Positions 50,077-60,278 are shown, counted from the first letter of the stretch. The stretch is 64,000 nt of DNA from Rhabdaerophilum calidifontis (GCF_008641065.1 NZ_VTRS01000001.1:62001-126000); one strand, 5' to 3'. Numbers and translations: made by a program. Notes: generated by a model not told the origin, from the letters alone.

Positions 50077-50670
50077 ATGCGCCGCGCCGAGGTGAAGCGG
50101 GAGACCGGCGAAACGAAGATCCAGCTTGCGCTCGATCTCGACGGAACCGGCCGCGCCGATATCGAGACCGGCGTGGGCTTTCTCGATCACATGCTGCACC
50201 TGCTCGCCCGGCACGCGCTGATCGATCTCCTTATCCGCGCCGAGGGCGATACCCATGTCGACGACCACCACACGACCGAGGATGTCGGCATCGCGCTGGG
50301 CCAGGCCGTCCGGCAGTCGCTCGGCGACAAGGCCGGCATCACCCGCTACGCGGATTGCCTGATGCCGATGGACGAGGCGCTCGCCCGCGTCGCGCTCGAC
50401 ATTTCCGGCCGGCCCCTCCTCGTCTTCCGCGCCGATTTCCCCTCGGAGAAGATCGGCACCTTCGATTCGGAACTGGTGCGCGAGTTCTTCCAGGCCTTCG
50501 CCTCCAATGCCGGCGTGACGCTGCATGCCGAGTGTCTCTACGGCGCAAACAGCCACCACATCGCCGAGAGCCTGTTCAAGGGCCTCGCCCGCGTGTTGCG
50601 GCTCGCGACGGAGCGCGATCCCCGCGCCGCAGACCGCGTGCCCTCGACCAAGGGGACCCTGTCGGTCTGA
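50077..50670 (+). CDS. hisB: Imidazoleglycerol-phosphate dehydratase
   Basis: Sixth step of histidine synthesis. The 197-residue monofunctional enzyme contains [15 protein letters not shown] and the [14 protein letters not shown] metal-binding block, repeated as [16 protein letters not shown]. It lacks the phosphatase domain found in E. coli HisB. First gene of hisB-DUF2628-hisH-hisA-hisF-hisE; its stop shares a base with the next start (TGATG). Confidence 0.97.
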   Translation: MRRAEVKRETGETKIQLALDLDGTGRADIETGVGFLDHMLHLLARHALIDLLIRAEGDTHVDDHHTTEDVGIALGQAVRQSLGDKAGITRYADCLMPMDEALARVALDISGRPLLVFRADFPSEKIGTFDSELVREFFQAFASNAGVTLHAECLYGANSHHIAESLFKGLARVLRLATERDPRAADRVPSTKGTLSV

Positions 50671-51152
50671 TGGCACGCTACACGGTTCATCTTCCGGCGA
50701 TGGCCACGCGCGAGGCGGCGCTCGAACGCGCCGTCTTCGTGCGCGACGGCTGGAGCTGGGGCGCGTTTCTGCTCGGACCGTTCTGGCTCTTCCGGCATCG
50801 CCACTGGGGCGGGGGCATGCTGGCGCTAATCGCGACGCTGGCGCTGCTCGCCGGAATTGCGCTGCTCCCGATCCCTGCCGGGGCGCGTCTGCTGGCCGTC
50901 CTCGCATTGCAGGTTCTGTTCGCGCTCGAAGGTTCGAGCCTGCGTCGGGCCGCGCTCCGTGCCGCCGGCTTCGAGGAAGCGGGTCTTGTGGCCGGGCAGA
51001 GCCGGGACGAGATCGAATACCGGTTCTTCGCCGGGGCGCTTCCGGGTGGCGATGCGGATGCCGGCCCCCTTCCGCCCCCTGCGGTGCCGGTGCCGGGGGC
51101 GATGCCCTCGCCGGTGCTCGGGCTCTTCCCCGAAGCAAGGAAGCATCCGTGA
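50670..51152 (+). CDS. DUF2628 membrane protein in the his operon
   Basis: A 160-residue protein with two to three hydrophobic segments (about 35-100) starting [20 protein letters not shown], as in the DUF2628 family of unknown function. It has the [21 protein letters not shown] word of that family and a Pro-rich C-terminus. It overlaps hisB by one base and hisH by four, so it is made together with histidine enzymes. The same insertion is known in related genomes. A role in histidine metabolism is not shown. Confidence 0.88.
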   Translation: MARYTVHLPAMATREAALERAVFVRDGWSWGAFLLGPFWLFRHRHWGGGMLALIATLALLAGIALLPIPAGARLLAVLALQVLFALEGSSLRRAALRAAGFEEAGLVAGQSRDEIEYRFFAGALPGGDADAGPLPPPAVPVPGAMPSPVLGLFPEARKHP

Positions 51153-51814
51153 GGATCGCGCTGATCGATTACGGGGCCGGCAATCTCCATTCCGCCGGCA
51201 AGGCGCTGATGCGGGCGCTGGACGAGATCGGCGTCACCGGTCATGTCGTGCTCGGCGCCGATCCGGACGAGGTGGCGCGCGCCGACCGGATCGTGCTGCC
51301 CGGCGATGGCGCCTTCCGGGATTGCCGCGACCATCTTGCCGCCATCGACGGCCTTGAGGAAGCGCTTCACGCGCAGGTGCGCGTCAGGGGTCGGCCCTTT
51401 CTCGGCATCTGCGTCGGCATGCAGCTTCTCGCCGATCTCGGCGAGGAGCGGGGCGAGACCGCGGGGCTCGGCTGGATTCCGGGCCGGGTGGTGGCGCTGG
51501 ATCCGCAATCGCCCGGTCTGGTCTCGCGGCACCTCAAAGTACCGCATATGGGGTGGAACACGCTCGAAGCGCGCCGCGCCCACCCGGTTCTCGACGGGCT
51601 GACGCTCGGCCCCGCGGGGCTTCACGCCTATTTCCTGCATTCCTTCCACCTGCTGCCCGCGCATGCGACCGATCTCCTCGCGACCGCGGATTACGGCGGC
51701 CCGGTTTCCGCGATCGTGGGGCGGGACACGATCGTCGGCACGCAGTTCCACCCCGAGAAAAGCCAGAGGCTAGGGCTGAAACTGCTTGCCAATTTCCTGA
51801 AATGGGCGCCCTGA
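51149..51814 (+). CDS. hisH: Imidazole glycerol phosphate synthase, glutaminase subunit
   Basis: Supplies ammonia to HisF. The 221-residue class I glutamine amidotransferase has the nucleophile C88 in GICVGMQLL and the H201/E203 pair in QFHPEKSQ. Start is GTG 51149 in a GTGA overlap with the DUF2628 gene. It precedes hisA, which starts 5 bases after the stop. Confidence 0.96.
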   Translation: MRIALIDYGAGNLHSAGKALMRALDEIGVTGHVVLGADPDEVARADRIVLPGDGAFRDCRDHLAAIDGLEEALHAQVRVRGRPFLGICVGMQLLADLGEERGETAGLGWIPGRVVALDPQSPGLVSRHLKVPHMGWNTLEARRAHPVLDGLTLGPAGLHAYFLHSFHLLPAHATDLLATADYGGPVSAIVGRDTIVGTQFHPEKSQRLGLKLLANFLKWAP

Positions 51815-51819
51815 AAACC

Positions 51820-52563
51820 ATGGCGATGATCCTCTATCCCGCGATCGACCTGAAGGGCGGCCAATGCGTGCGCCTGAAGCAGGGCGACATGGCGCAGGCG
51901 ACAGTGTTCGCCGACGATCCGGCCGCGCAGGCGACCGCCTTCGAGCGGCAGGGTTTCGAGGCGCTGCATGTCGTCGATCTCGACGGCGCCTTTGCCGGCC
52001 GGCCGGTGAACGCGGCGGCGGTCGAGGCCATTCTCGGCGCGGTGCGCTTCCCCGTGCAGCTCGGCGGCGGCATCCGGCGCATGGCGCAGGTGGAAGGCTG
52101 GTTGGCGCGCGGCGTCGCGCGCGTCATCATCGGCACCGCGGCCCTGCGCGACCCGGATTTCGTGCGCGCCGCGGCGCGGGCATTTCCGGGGCAGATCGCG
52201 GTCGGGATCGACGCGCGCGACGGCAAGGTCGCCGTGGAGGGCTGGGCCGAAACCTCCGATCTCGACGCCGCCGAACTCGGCAGGCGCTTCGAGGATGCCG
52301 GGGTGGCGGCGATCATCTATACCAATATCGCGCGCGACGGCATGCTCTCGGGCCTCGATTTCGCCGGCACGATCGCGCTCGGCCATGCCCTCACGATCCC
52401 GGTCATCGCCTCGGGCGGGCTCGCCTCGATGGCGGATGTCGCGCGCCTCGCCGCCCCCGATTGCGCGCATCTCGCCGGCGCCATCACCGGCCGCGCGCTC
52501 TATGACGGCAGGCTCGATGCGGGAGAAGCGCTGGCGATGCTCAAGGGCCGGAGGGCGGCGTGA
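51820..52563 (+). CDS. hisA: ProFAR isomerase
   Basis: Amadori rearrangement of ProFAR to PRFAR in histidine synthesis. A TIM-barrel protein of 247 residues with [14 protein letters not shown] at the N-terminus, LGGGIR, and [11 protein letters not shown] with the second catalytic aspartate. ATG 51820 and ATG 51826 are both possible starts, differing by two residues. It overlaps hisF by 4 bases (GTGA). Confidence 0.96.
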   Translation: MAMILYPAIDLKGGQCVRLKQGDMAQATVFADDPAAQATAFERQGFEALHVVDLDGAFAGRPVNAAAVEAILGAVRFPVQLGGGIRRMAQVEGWLARGVARVIIGTAALRDPDFVRAAARAFPGQIAVGIDARDGKVAVEGWAETSDLDAAELGRRFEDAGVAAIIYTNIARDGMLSGLDFAGTIALGHALTIPVIASGGLASMADVARLAAPDCAHLAGAITGRALYDGRLDAGEALAMLKGRRAA

Positions 52564-53336
52564 GTCTCAAGACCCGCATCATCCCCTGCCTCGATGTCAA
52601 GGACGGCCGCGTCGTCAAGGGCGTGAACTTCGTCGATCTCGCGGATGTCGGCGATCCGGTCGAGAGCGCAAGGGCCTATGACGCGGCGGGGGCGGACGAA
52701 CTCTGCTTCCTCGACATCACCGCCAGCCACGAGAATCGCGGCACCATTCTCGATGTCGTCCGCCGCACCGCCGAGAACTGCTTCATGCCGGTGACGGTGG
52801 GCGGCGGGGTGCGCAGTGTCGAGGACGTGCGGGCGCTGATGCTCGCGGGCGCCGACAAGGTCTCGATCAACACCGCCGCCGTGAGGGATCGCGCCATTGT
52901 CGGCCGCGCGGCGGAAAAATTCGGCGCGCAGGCGATCGTGGTCGCGATCGACGCCAAGCGGGTCAATGCGCCCGGCGCGGCGGATCGCTGGGAGATCTTC
53001 ACCCATGGCGGCCGCAACCCGACCGGAATCGAGGTGATCGAATACGCGCGCGCGGTCGCCGATCTCGGGGCGGGGGAAATCCTGCTCACCTCGATGGATC
53101 GCGACGGCACCAAGGCCGGGTTCGACCTCGCGCTTACCCGCGCGGTGGCGGATGCGGTGACGATCCCGGTCGTGGCCTCCGGCGGGGTCGGCACGCTCGA
53201 TCATCTTGTCGAGGGTGTTCTCGACGGCCATGCGAGCGCGGTGCTCGCCGCCTCGATCTTCCATTACGGCACGTATTCGATCCGCGAGGCGAAGGCGCAT
53301 ATGGCGCGCGCGGGGATCGCGATGAGGATGGATTGA
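52560..53336 (+). CDS. hisF: Imidazole glycerol phosphate synthase, cyclase subunit
   Basis: Closes the imidazole ring using ammonia from HisH. The 258-residue TIM barrel has [15 protein letters not shown] with catalytic D12 and [11 protein letters not shown] with the second aspartate, plus VGGGVRS for phosphate binding. Start is GTG 52560, coupled to hisA. Ends 2 bases before the hisE start codon. Confidence 0.97.
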   Translation: MSLKTRIIPCLDVKDGRVVKGVNFVDLADVGDPVESARAYDAAGADELCFLDITASHENRGTILDVVRRTAENCFMPVTVGGGVRSVEDVRALMLAGADKVSINTAAVRDRAIVGRAAEKFGAQAIVVAIDAKRVNAPGAADRWEIFTHGGRNPTGIEVIEYARAVADLGAGEILLTSMDRDGTKAGFDLALTRAVADAVTIPVVASGGVGTLDHLVEGVLDGHASAVLAASIFHYGTYSIREAKAHMARAGIAMRMD

Positions 53337-53338
53337 GC

Positions 53339-53662
53339 ATGCCCCCTTTCACCCTCGCTGACCTCGAATCCCGCATCGCCGCACGCGCCCAGGCGGACCC
53401 TGCCGAATCCTATACCGCGAAGCTCGTCGCGCGCGGGGCCGCGCAGGCCGGCAAGAAGCTCGGCGAGGAGGCGGTGGAGGCGGTGATCGCCGCCCTGCAG
53501 GGCGACCGCACGGAATTGACCAAGGAAGCCGCGGACGTGCTCTACCACCTCCTGGTGGTGCTTCACATCGGCGGCGTCGCCGTGCAGGATGTGCTGGCCG
53601 AACTCGAAAACCGGACCTTGCAATCCGGGATCGAGGAGAAGGCCCGGCGCAGGCCGGATTGA
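53339..53662 (+). CDS. hisE: Phosphoribosyl-ATP pyrophosphatase
   Basis: Second step of histidine synthesis. The 107-residue monofunctional HisE has the MazG-like words [15 protein letters not shown] and [20 protein letters not shown] 53339 is preferred; a TTG two codons earlier overlaps the hisF stop and is the alternative. Fused hisIE is absent, so hisI must be elsewhere. Ends the his block before coaA. Confidence 0.95.
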   Translation: MPPFTLADLESRIAARAQADPAESYTAKLVARGAAQAGKKLGEEAVEAVIAALQGDRTELTKEAADVLYHLLVVLHIGGVAVQDVLAELENRTLQSGIEEKARRRPD

Positions 53663-53698
53663 AGCGCCGCCGGCGCCGGCGTTGAGGGAGGTTCCGGC

Positions 53699-54667
53699 AT
53701 GGACGCGCAGGTTTCGAAGCTCGCGCCGGACGTCGATCTCTCGCCGTTCCGCGTCTTCTCGCGCGATGAATGGGCGGATCTGCGCGCCGATACGCCGTTG
53801 ACGCTGACGCTCGACGAGATCAAGGGCCTGCAATCGCTCAACGACAGGCTCGGGATCGAGGATATCGTCGCGATCTATCTGCCGCTCTCCCGCCTCCTTT
53901 CGCTCTATGTCGCGGCGACGCAGGGGCTGTTCAAGGCCACCCAGCGCTTCCTCTCGGCGGGCGATGGCAAGACACCCTATATCATCGGCCTCGCCGGCTC
54001 GGTTGCGGTGGGGAAATCCACCACCGCGCGCGTGCTGGAGAAGCTCCTCGCGCGCTGGCCCAACACGCCGAAGGTGAGCCTCATCACCACCGACGGTTTC
54101 CTGCTTCCCAATGCGGAACTGCGCCGGCTCGGGCTGATGGAGCGCAAGGGATTTCCCGAAAGCTACGACACGCCGGCGCTGCTCAAATTCCTGGCCCGCA
54201 TAAAGGCCGGCGAGAGCAATGTCTCGGCACCGCTCTATTCCCACCTCGTCTACGATGTCATTCCCGGCGAGGAGGTGGTGATCGACCGGCCGGACATCCT
54301 GATCGTCGAGGGGCTCAACGTGCTTCAACCGCCGAAACTGCCGCTCGACGCCAAACCCATCCCCTTCGTCTCGGATTTCTTCGATTTCTCGATCTATCTC
54401 GATGCCGACGAGCCGCATCTGCGGCGCTGGTATGTCGATCGCTTCATGACCCTGCGCAAGACCGCCTTCCGCAAGCCGGAGAGTTTCTTCCGCCGCTATG
54501 CCGAGATCAGCGAGGAGGAGGCGCGCGGCGTCGCCTTCGGCCTCTGGGACCGGATCAACCTGCCCAATCTGCGCGAGAACATCTTCCCCACCCGCCCGCG
54601 CGCCGATCTCATCCTGCGCAAGGGCGAGAGCCACCGCATCGAAGAGGTGGCGCTCAGGAAGCTGTGA
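53699..54667 (+). CDS. coaA: Pantothenate kinase, type I
   Basis: First step of CoA synthesis from pantothenate. The 322-residue protein has the P-loop GSVAVGKS at 100-107, TTDGFLLPN and the [11 protein letters not shown] word of bacterial CoaA. It has a GAGGGAGG ribosome-binding site and follows hisE by 36 bases, as in related genomes. With coaE in the same window, two CoA enzymes flank the his/secB region. Confidence 0.96.
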   Translation: MDAQVSKLAPDVDLSPFRVFSRDEWADLRADTPLTLTLDEIKGLQSLNDRLGIEDIVAIYLPLSRLLSLYVAATQGLFKATQRFLSAGDGKTPYIIGLAGSVAVGKSTTARVLEKLLARWPNTPKVSLITTDGFLLPNAELRRLGLMERKGFPESYDTPALLKFLARIKAGESNVSAPLYSHLVYDVIPGEEVVIDRPDILIVEGLNVLQPPKLPLDAKPIPFVSDFFDFSIYLDADEPHLRRWYVDRFMTLRKTAFRKPESFFRRYAEISEEEARGVAFGLWDRINLPNLRENIFPTRPRADLILRKGESHRIEEVALRKL

Positions 54668-54676
54668 GCGGCCGGT

Positions 54677-55672
54677 TCAGAGCAGCCCCGCCTCCGCCGC
54701 CAGATCCTTCAGTGCGCGGTCCGGCCGGGCGCCGATCTTCTGGATGACATGGGCCGCTGCGAGCGCGCCGAGCTGCGCCGCTTTCCGGTAGCCCAGGCCC
54801 TGGGTATAACCGAACAGGAAACCGGCGGCGAAGGCATCGCCGGCGCCCGTTGCATCGACGAGGCGCTCGATCGGCGCGGCGGGGATCTCGATTGTCAGCC
54901 GGTCCTCGATGACGACCGCGCCCTTCTCGGAGCGGGTGACGACGGCGCGCTTCGCCTCGCCGCGCAGCGCCATCAGCGCGCTGTCGAAATCGCCGGTCTC
55001 GTAGAGCGATTTCAGCTCGTGCTCGTTGGCGAAGACGATGTCGACCATGCGCTCCCGGAGCATCTCGCGGAACTCGCCGCGATAGCGGTCGACGCAGAAC
55101 GAATCGGAGAAGGTCAGCGCCACCTCGCGGCGCGCCTCATGCGCGATCCGCGCCGCCTTGCGGAACGCGTCCTTGGCGTGCGGCGGATCCCAGAGATAGC
55201 CCTCGAGATAGGTCACCTTGGCCTTGGCAACGGTGGCCGGGTCGATATCGGCTTCCGTCAGGTTGAGGCAGGCGCCCAGATAGGTGTTCATCGTCCGCTC
55301 GCCGTCCGGCGTCACCAGGATGAAGGAGCGCGCGGTGGCCGGACCTTCGATGGCGGCGCTGGTGCCGAAGGCGACACCGGTGCGGATGATGTCGTGGGCA
55401 AAGATGTCGCCGACCGGATCGGCCTTGACCTTGCCGATGAACGCCGCCTTGCCGCCGAAGGACGCGATCCCCGCTGCGGTGTTCGCGGCGGAGCCGCCGG
55501 AAATGATCGTCGCCGGCCCCATGGCCGCGTAGATCGCCTCGGCGCGCGCCTCGTCGATGAGCGTCATCGAGCCCTTGGCGACTTTCTGAGCGACGAGGAA
55601 ATCCTCCTCCGCGCGGGCGATCACATCGACGATCGCGTTGCCGAGGGCGAGGACATCAAATTCGCTGATCAT
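54677..55672 (-). CDS. Adenosine kinase-like PfkB-family sugar kinase
   Basis: A 331-residue ribokinase-fold protein. The N-terminal PfkB word is GGSAANTAAGIASFGGKAAFIGKV (given in part), and the C-terminal signature DATGAGDAFAAGF has the catalytic aspartate D279. Alphaproteobacterial relatives are annotated as adenosine kinase; the substrate is not provable from the sequence. It converges with coaA, 9 bases apart. Confidence 0.88.
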   Translation of the reverse strand: MISEFDVLALGNAIVDVIARAEEDFLVAQKVAKGSMTLIDEARAEAIYAAMGPATIISGGSAANTAAGIASFGGKAAFIGKVKADPVGDIFAHDIIRTGVAFGTSAAIEGPATARSFILVTPDGERTMNTYLGACLNLTEADIDPATVAKAKVTYLEGYLWDPPHAKDAFRKAARIAHEARREVALTFSDSFCVDRYRGEFREMLRERMVDIVFANEHELKSLYETGDFDSALMALRGEAKRAVVTRSEKGAVVIEDRLTIEIPAAPIERLVDATGAGDAFAAGFLFGYTQGLGYRKAAQLGALAAAHVIQKIGARPDRALKDLAAEAGLL

Positions 55673-55726
55673 GGGGCACTCTGTTGCAGGCGGAACGCGA
55701 CCCCATGGCCGAGATGTCCGGAGGCG

Positions 55727-56299
55727 TCAAGCGCCGGGCCGCCTGCGGCGCAGCCGGACATAGAGCGCCCCCTCGCCGCCATGCGCCCGGCCGGCGCTCT
55801 CGAACCCCATGACCAGCCGGCGCAGGTCGGGATCGGCGAGCCAAAGCGGCACCAGCCGGCGCAGGATTCCCCGGCCCTCACCGATCCCCGCCGCATCCCC
55901 GCCCTTGCCGGTGATGACAAGCACGATCCGCGCCCCGCCCGCATGCGCGTCGTGGAGGAATGCCCGCAACGCCTGATACGCCTCGGCCTGGCGCAGGCCG
56001 TGCAGATCGAGGCGGGCATCGATCGGCTCGCTGCCGCGCATCAGCGCCCGTGCGAAACGCTGCTCGATGCCGACGAGCGGCGGCATTGGGCGCGGCGCCG
56101 GCCCCCGCGGCGGCGGTGCCGTTGCGCCGGGCGCGGGTGCCGGCGGGGCCGTCTCGGCCGGGGGCGGCGGGTGTTCCGCGATCTCCGGCAGGCTGCGCCC
56201 CGGCAGCGGCCGCGCGCTGCGCGCGACCTCGGCCCAGAGCACCCGTTCGGCCGGGGTGATCTCGCGGCGGCGGCGGCGGGCGGGCGGCTTGCCGCTCAC
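55727..56299 (-). CDS. Smr-domain protein
   Basis: A 190-residue protein with a Pro/Ala-rich low-complexity N-terminal half (about 30-75) and a C-terminal Smr domain (about 95-185) with LDLHGLRQAEAYQAL and VITGKGG. Smr domains are nucleic-acid endonucleases; some act on collided ribosomes. GTG 56299 overlaps the mltA stop in a GTGA junction. The Tim44-like/mltA/smr order is conserved near dnaQ in related genomes. Confidence 0.9.
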   Translation of the reverse strand: MSGKPPARRRRREITPAERVLWAEVARSARPLPGRSLPEIAEHPPPPAETAPPAPAPGATAPPPRGPAPRPMPPLVGIEQRFARALMRGSEPIDARLDLHGLRQAEAYQALRAFLHDAHAGGARIVLVITGKGGDAAGIGEGRGILRRLVPLWLADPDLRRLVMGFESAGRAHGGEGALYVRLRRRRPGA

Positions 56300-57522
56300 G
56301 GCGCGGGCTCCTGCGGTACGAGCACCACGAACCGCATCGCATCGCGCACGAGACCGGCGCGCGTGCCGGCAGCGGCGCCGGTGCCCATGAAATAATCGCC
56401 GCGGGCCGGGCCGATGATCGCCGATCCGGTATCCTGCGCCACCATCAGCCGCGCGATGCGCCCCCGCCCGCCCTCCGGACGCAGCGGGTTTGCGTCGATG
56501 AAGACCGGCAGACCATAGGGCCAGATCGTGCGGTCGATGGCCAGGGAGCGGCCGGCGCGCAGCGCGACGCCGGCGCCGCCGACCGGCCCGATTCCGGCCG
56601 GAATGTCATCCTCGCGCGCGAAGAACACATAGGAGCGGTTCTCCTCCATCAGGGCGCGACCCCGCGCCGGATTGGCGCGCAACCAGGCCATCAGGCGTTC
56701 GAGCGACATGTCCGCGAGGGCAATCTCGCCGCGCTCGACCAGTTTCCGGCCGATGGAGGAATAAGGATGGCCATTGCGCCCGGAATAGACGAGGCGCGCG
56801 GTGCCGCCATCCGCCAGAGCCAGGCGCGCTGAACCCTGGACCTGGATGATGAACAATTCCGCCTCGTTGCGCAGCCAGGCGATCTCGAGCCCCTGGCCGT
56901 CGAGCGCGCCGGCCCAGATCGCGGCGCGATCGGGATAGGGCTCGAGCCCGGCGGGACCGCGCCGGGCGGCCTGGAGCGCGGGATCGAGCCCGGCGACGCG
57001 CTCGCCCTGCGCCAGGGTGACGAGATCAGACGGCCGGGCGAGAACCGGAACCGGAAAATCCGCGCTGCGAACACGCGAGGCCGGAACTTCCGGCTCGAAA
57101 TAGGCGGTCAGGAACCCCGGCTCGCCGTGATTTTGGATCTCATGCGGGATGAAATACGTCTCGAAGAAATGCCGGGCCGCCAGCGGCGCCGGCCTGCCGG
57201 CGCCCGCGAGTGCCTGCGCTGCCCGGCACGCGGCGATCAGCGCCGGCGGCGGGGGCAGGGCCGCCCGCAGGACCGCGCTTCCGTCGAGGGCCGGCGCGCA
57301 GGTTTCGAGGAAGGCATCGAAGGCTTCGGCGTGGTCGTCGGCCGCCCAGCCGGAAATCGCCTCGAAGGCGAGCGGAGTGGCGCTTGCACCGGGGGGAAGC
57401 CGCGCAAGGGTCGCGCTCACTGCCAATTCCGGGAACATGAGGGCTGCAGGAATCGCTAGGGTGACAGCCAGGGCCGCGAAGCGGAAGCGCACGGCGCCAC
57501 TACCGCCCCGCCCCCGCGTCAC
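56296..57522 (-). CDS. mltA: Membrane-bound lytic murein transglycosylase A
   Basis: Cleaves peptidoglycan glycan strands in the periplasm. The 408-residue precursor has an N-terminal signal or anchor (about 11-36), the MltA domain (about 110-290, with GFLTAYFEPEVPAS) and the C-terminal 3D domain with its aspartates (VFIDANPL, QDTGSAIIGPARGDYF). No lipobox cysteine is evident, unlike E. coli MltA. GTG 57522 overlaps the upstream gene by 4 bases. Confidence 0.93.
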   Translation of the reverse strand: MTRGRGGSGAVRFRFAALAVTLAIPAALMFPELAVSATLARLPPGASATPLAFEAISGWAADDHAEAFDAFLETCAPALDGSAVLRAALPPPPALIAACRAAQALAGAGRPAPLAARHFFETYFIPHEIQNHGEPGFLTAYFEPEVPASRVRSADFPVPVLARPSDLVTLAQGERVAGLDPALQAARRGPAGLEPYPDRAAIWAGALDGQGLEIAWLRNEAELFIIQVQGSARLALADGGTARLVYSGRNGHPYSSIGRKLVERGEIALADMSLERLMAWLRANPARGRALMEENRSYVFFAREDDIPAGIGPVGGAGVALRAGRSLAIDRTIWPYGLPVFIDANPLRPEGGRGRIARLMVAQDTGSAIIGPARGDYFMGTGAAAGTRAGLVRDAMRFVVLVPQEPAP

Positions 57523-58238
57523 TGCGCCGATTCGGTCGCGATCAGGCGCCAGTTCGGGTCGCGCGCCGTGACCTCGCGGGCGAAGGTCCAGATGTCGATG
57601 ACGTCGATCACTTTTTCGGGGCTGCCGTCGATCACCGCGCCAGTCTTGTCGCGCGTGGCAGTGATCAGCTTCGACTGGAACCGCACCGTTACTTCAGCCG
57701 AGCGCGCGCGCAGCATCGCATCGGCGATATCGGCCTTATCGATCGAGACGAATTGCGTCTCGACCCGTTCGCCGCGGGTCTCGCGATCCCGGATCGCCGC
57801 TTCGAACCCTTCGTAAACCTCGCGGGAGAGCAGATCCTTGAGGGTTCGACGATCGCCGCCGGCAAAGGCGGTGACGATCATCTCGTAGGCTGCCCGCGCG
57901 CCGGCGACGAATTCCGCAGGATCAAAAGCCGGGTCGGCGCGCATGATCTCTAGAAGGCCGTTATAGCCGGGCGCATCCCTGGCGATCACGCCTTCCAGCC
58001 GCGCCTCGGGTTCGACAGGGGCGGCCTCCCGGCGGGTGCCAGGCATCGGCACGATATTGCTCGCCGCACCCGACGGATCGGCCCGGTCGCCCTCCCCCGG
58101 CGCGGGCGGACGGCGGTCGAAGATCTCGCCCGGCGGGCGCTCCGTGCCGGTGCGCTGCCCGAGCACGGAGCGCAGCTTGAGGATCACGAAAACCGCAAGG
58201 CCGAGGAAGACCAGCGTGAGGATATCGAAATTCTGCAT
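57519..58238 (-). CDS. Tim44/TimA-like membrane-anchored protein
   Basis: A 239-residue protein with an N-terminal membrane helix (about 5-22, ILTLVFLGLAVFVIL) and a Tim44-like domain (about 90-235). In alphaproteobacteria such proteins (TimA) are related to the mitochondrial import motor subunit Tim44, with an uncertain role at the inner membrane. It is divergent from secB, another protein-export gene, and overlaps mltA by 4 bases. Confidence 0.9.
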   Translation of the reverse strand: MQNFDILTLVFLGLAVFVILKLRSVLGQRTGTERPPGEIFDRRPPAPGEGDRADPSGAASNIVPMPGTRREAAPVEPEARLEGVIARDAPGYNGLLEIMRADPAFDPAEFVAGARAAYEMIVTAFAGGDRRTLKDLLSREVYEGFEAAIRDRETRGERVETQFVSIDKADIADAMLRARSAEVTVRFQSKLITATRDKTGAVIDGSPEKVIDVIDIWTFAREVTARDPNWRLIATESAQ

Positions 58239-58376
58239 CTCTTAAGACCCGGCGCGGGGACCTGCGCTGGCACCGCGGACAATCGCGGAGAACCGATCCC
58301 GCCGAACCATATAGGGCCTGTTCGACGGCTTCGCTATCCTTTAGTGGGTTATGCGGCCTGTCAGCGCGGCAGAAAC

Positions 58377-58404
58377 GCCGCTGCCGTCTTGAGACGGCGG
58401 CGGC
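58377..58404. repeat. Hairpin in the secB upstream region
   Basis: Two 12-base arms (GCCGCTGCCGTC and GACGGCGGCGGC, one mismatch) around the loop TTGA, about 90 bases before secB in the 255-base divergent gap. No T-run follows, so a terminator is unlikely. Confidence 0.45.
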
Positions 58405-58493
58405 ATCGGTGTAAGCGGAGCCCCGCATCCGGCGACAGCCATGCGATTGAACCAGCGTGCCGGACCCGGCATGCCTCACGACGGGAACGGAAC

Positions 58494-58961
58494 ATGGCCG
58501 AAGCCAATGGCGGGGATCTGCCGCACCTCGATGCGCTCGCGCAATACGTGAAGGATCTCTCCTTCGAAAACCCGAACGCGCCGCGCTCGCTCGGCCCGCA
58601 GGAAACCGCGCCGAACATTGCCATTCAGGTGAATGTCAACGCCAAGCCGCTGCAGGACGGCAATTTCGAGGTCGAACTCATGTTCGAGGGCACGGCCGGC
58701 GAGGGCGAGAACATCCTGTTCCGTTTTGACCTGAACTATGCCGGCGTGTTCCATCTCTCGAACATTCCGCAACAGCACGTGCACCAGGTTCTGATGATCG
58801 AATGCCCGCGCATGATGTTTCCCTTTGCCCGCGCGGTGCTGGCGAACGCCGTCCGCGATGGTGGCTTCCCGCCCTTCCTGCTCCAGCCGATCGATTTCGC
58901 GGCGCTTTACCAGGCCCGTGTCAATGAGCTTGCCCAGCAGGGCGCGCCGGCGAATAGCTGA
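58494..58961 (+). CDS. secB: Protein-export chaperone SecB
   Basis: Cytoplasmic tetrameric chaperone that keeps precursors unfolded and hands them to SecA. The 155-residue protein has SFENPNAP, the acidic-flanked VELMFEGTAGEGENILFRFDL (given in part) and FPFARAVLANAVRDGGFPPFLLQPIDF words, all typical. ATG 58494 gives the normal length; the longer frame adds 50 residues of leader sequence. It converges with dnaQ, stop 3 bases away. Confidence 0.96.
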   Translation: MAEANGGDLPHLDALAQYVKDLSFENPNAPRSLGPQETAPNIAIQVNVNAKPLQDGNFEVELMFEGTAGEGENILFRFDLNYAGVFHLSNIPQQHVHQVLMIECPRMMFPFARAVLANAVRDGGFPPFLLQPIDFAALYQARVNELAQQGAPANS

Positions 58962-58964
58962 GGC

Positions 58965-59672
58965 TCACTCCTCCGTCGCCTGGATATAGGCATTCCACAG
59001 CGCCTTCTCGCCGATCTCGGCGATGAAGGCGCGATGCCGTGCCCGCTCGTCCGCTGTCGCCAGGGCGATGCGCGGAAGCCGCTGCACGCCGGCCTTGCGG
59101 CTCTCGGATTTTGTTTCAACGCCGGAACCCGCGGAGAATTCGCCGAGCCCGAGGCTCGATTGCTTGCCGCCTGTCAGTTCCGCGTAGATATCGGCCAGGA
59201 TTTCGGCATCGAGCAGGGCGCCATGCTTGGTGCGGTGCGCGTTCGACACGCCATAGCGTGCGCAGAGCGCATCGAGCGAGTTCTGCTGACCGGGATGACG
59301 GCGGCGGGCGATCGTCAGCGTGTCGACGATCCGCTCCGGTGCGAGCGGCGCACGCCCGGCCCGCTTCAGTTCGGCATTGAGGAAAGCGGTGTCGAACGCC
59401 GCGTTGTGGATGACGAGCGGGTCCTCGCCGATGAAGCCGAGGAATTCATCCACCACCGCCGCGAAAAGCGGTTTGTCTGCGAGGAATGCATCGGAGAGCC
59501 CGTGGACCGCGAAGGCTTCCGCCGGCATCGCCCGCTCCGGGTTGAGGTAGCGGTGGAAAACCCTGCCGGTGACGAAGCGGTTGACGATCTCCACGCAACC
59601 GATCTCAACCAGCCGGTCGCCGCGCTGGGGGTCGAGGCCCGTGGTTTCGGTGTCGAGCACGATCTCCCGCAT
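58965..59672 (-). CDS. dnaQ: DNA polymerase III epsilon subunit
   Basis: 3'-5' proofreading exonuclease of the replicase. The 235-residue protein has the DEDDh motifs: D7 and E9 in LDTETTGLD, HNAAFDTAFLN and the H-x-A-LLDAEILADIY region. The C-terminal about 50 residues probably contact the alpha subunit. It lies near the proposed origin and 15 bases downstream of coaE. Confidence 0.96.
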   Translation of the reverse strand: MREIVLDTETTGLDPQRGDRLVEIGCVEIVNRFVTGRVFHRYLNPERAMPAEAFAVHGLSDAFLADKPLFAAVVDEFLGFIGEDPLVIHNAAFDTAFLNAELKRAGRAPLAPERIVDTLTIARRRHPGQQNSLDALCARYGVSNAHRTKHGALLDAEILADIYAELTGGKQSSLGLGEFSAGSGVETKSESRKAGVQRLPRIALATADERARHRAFIAEIGEKALWNAYIQATEE

Positions 59673-59687
59673 CGGCTGCCATTCTCC

Positions 59688-60278
59688 TCATTTCACTATG
59701 CCGGCGAGCGCCCGGATCAGTGCCCGTACCTCACGCTGCGCCGCTTCGAGCCCGTGGCCGGTATCGATTCTGGCATGGGCGCGCCGGCATTTCTCGGCCT
59801 GCGGAATCTGACGCGCGAGAATGGCGTGGAAAAGCGCCTCCGTCATTCCGGGTCGCGCCATCACGCGGCGGTGCTGCTCGGCATCGGCAACGAATGTTGT
59901 CAGCACCAGATCGCAGCGGTTCTCGGCACCGGTCTCGAACAGCAGCGGAATGTCGAGCACAATCATCCGATGTCCGCGCGCCGCAGCGGTCAGGATCGCG
60001 TTCTGCTCCTCCTCGCGCACCAGGGGATGCACGATGGCTTCGAGGCGGCGAAACCGCTCCGCATCCCCCGCGACCGCGGCCGCAAGCGCCTTGCGGTCGA
60101 TCCTGCCGCCCGGCGCCACTCCGGGAAAGGCTTCCACGATCGGTCCGACGGCAGCACCGGAATACAGCCGGTGCACGGTGGCGTCGGCATCGTGGACGGG
60201 AATGCCGCTGGCGCGAAACATCGCCGCCGTGGTGGATTTGCCTGTTCCGATCGAACCTGTCAGGCCGAGCTTCAGCAT
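59688..60278 (-). CDS. coaE: Dephospho-CoA kinase
   Basis: Last step of CoA synthesis. The 196-residue protein has the P-loop GSIGTGKST (K14) and VLDIPLLFETG. It follows maf by 12 bases. In most alphaproteobacteria aroE stands between maf and coaE; here it is missing. Confidence 0.95.
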   Translation of the reverse strand: MLKLGLTGSIGTGKSTTAAMFRASGIPVHDADATVHRLYSGAAVGPIVEAFPGVAPGGRIDRKALAAAVAGDAERFRRLEAIVHPLVREEEQNAILTAAARGHRMIVLDIPLLFETGAENRCDLVLTTFVADAEQHRRVMARPGMTEALFHAILARQIPQAEKCRRAHARIDTGHGLEAAQREVRALIRALAGIVK

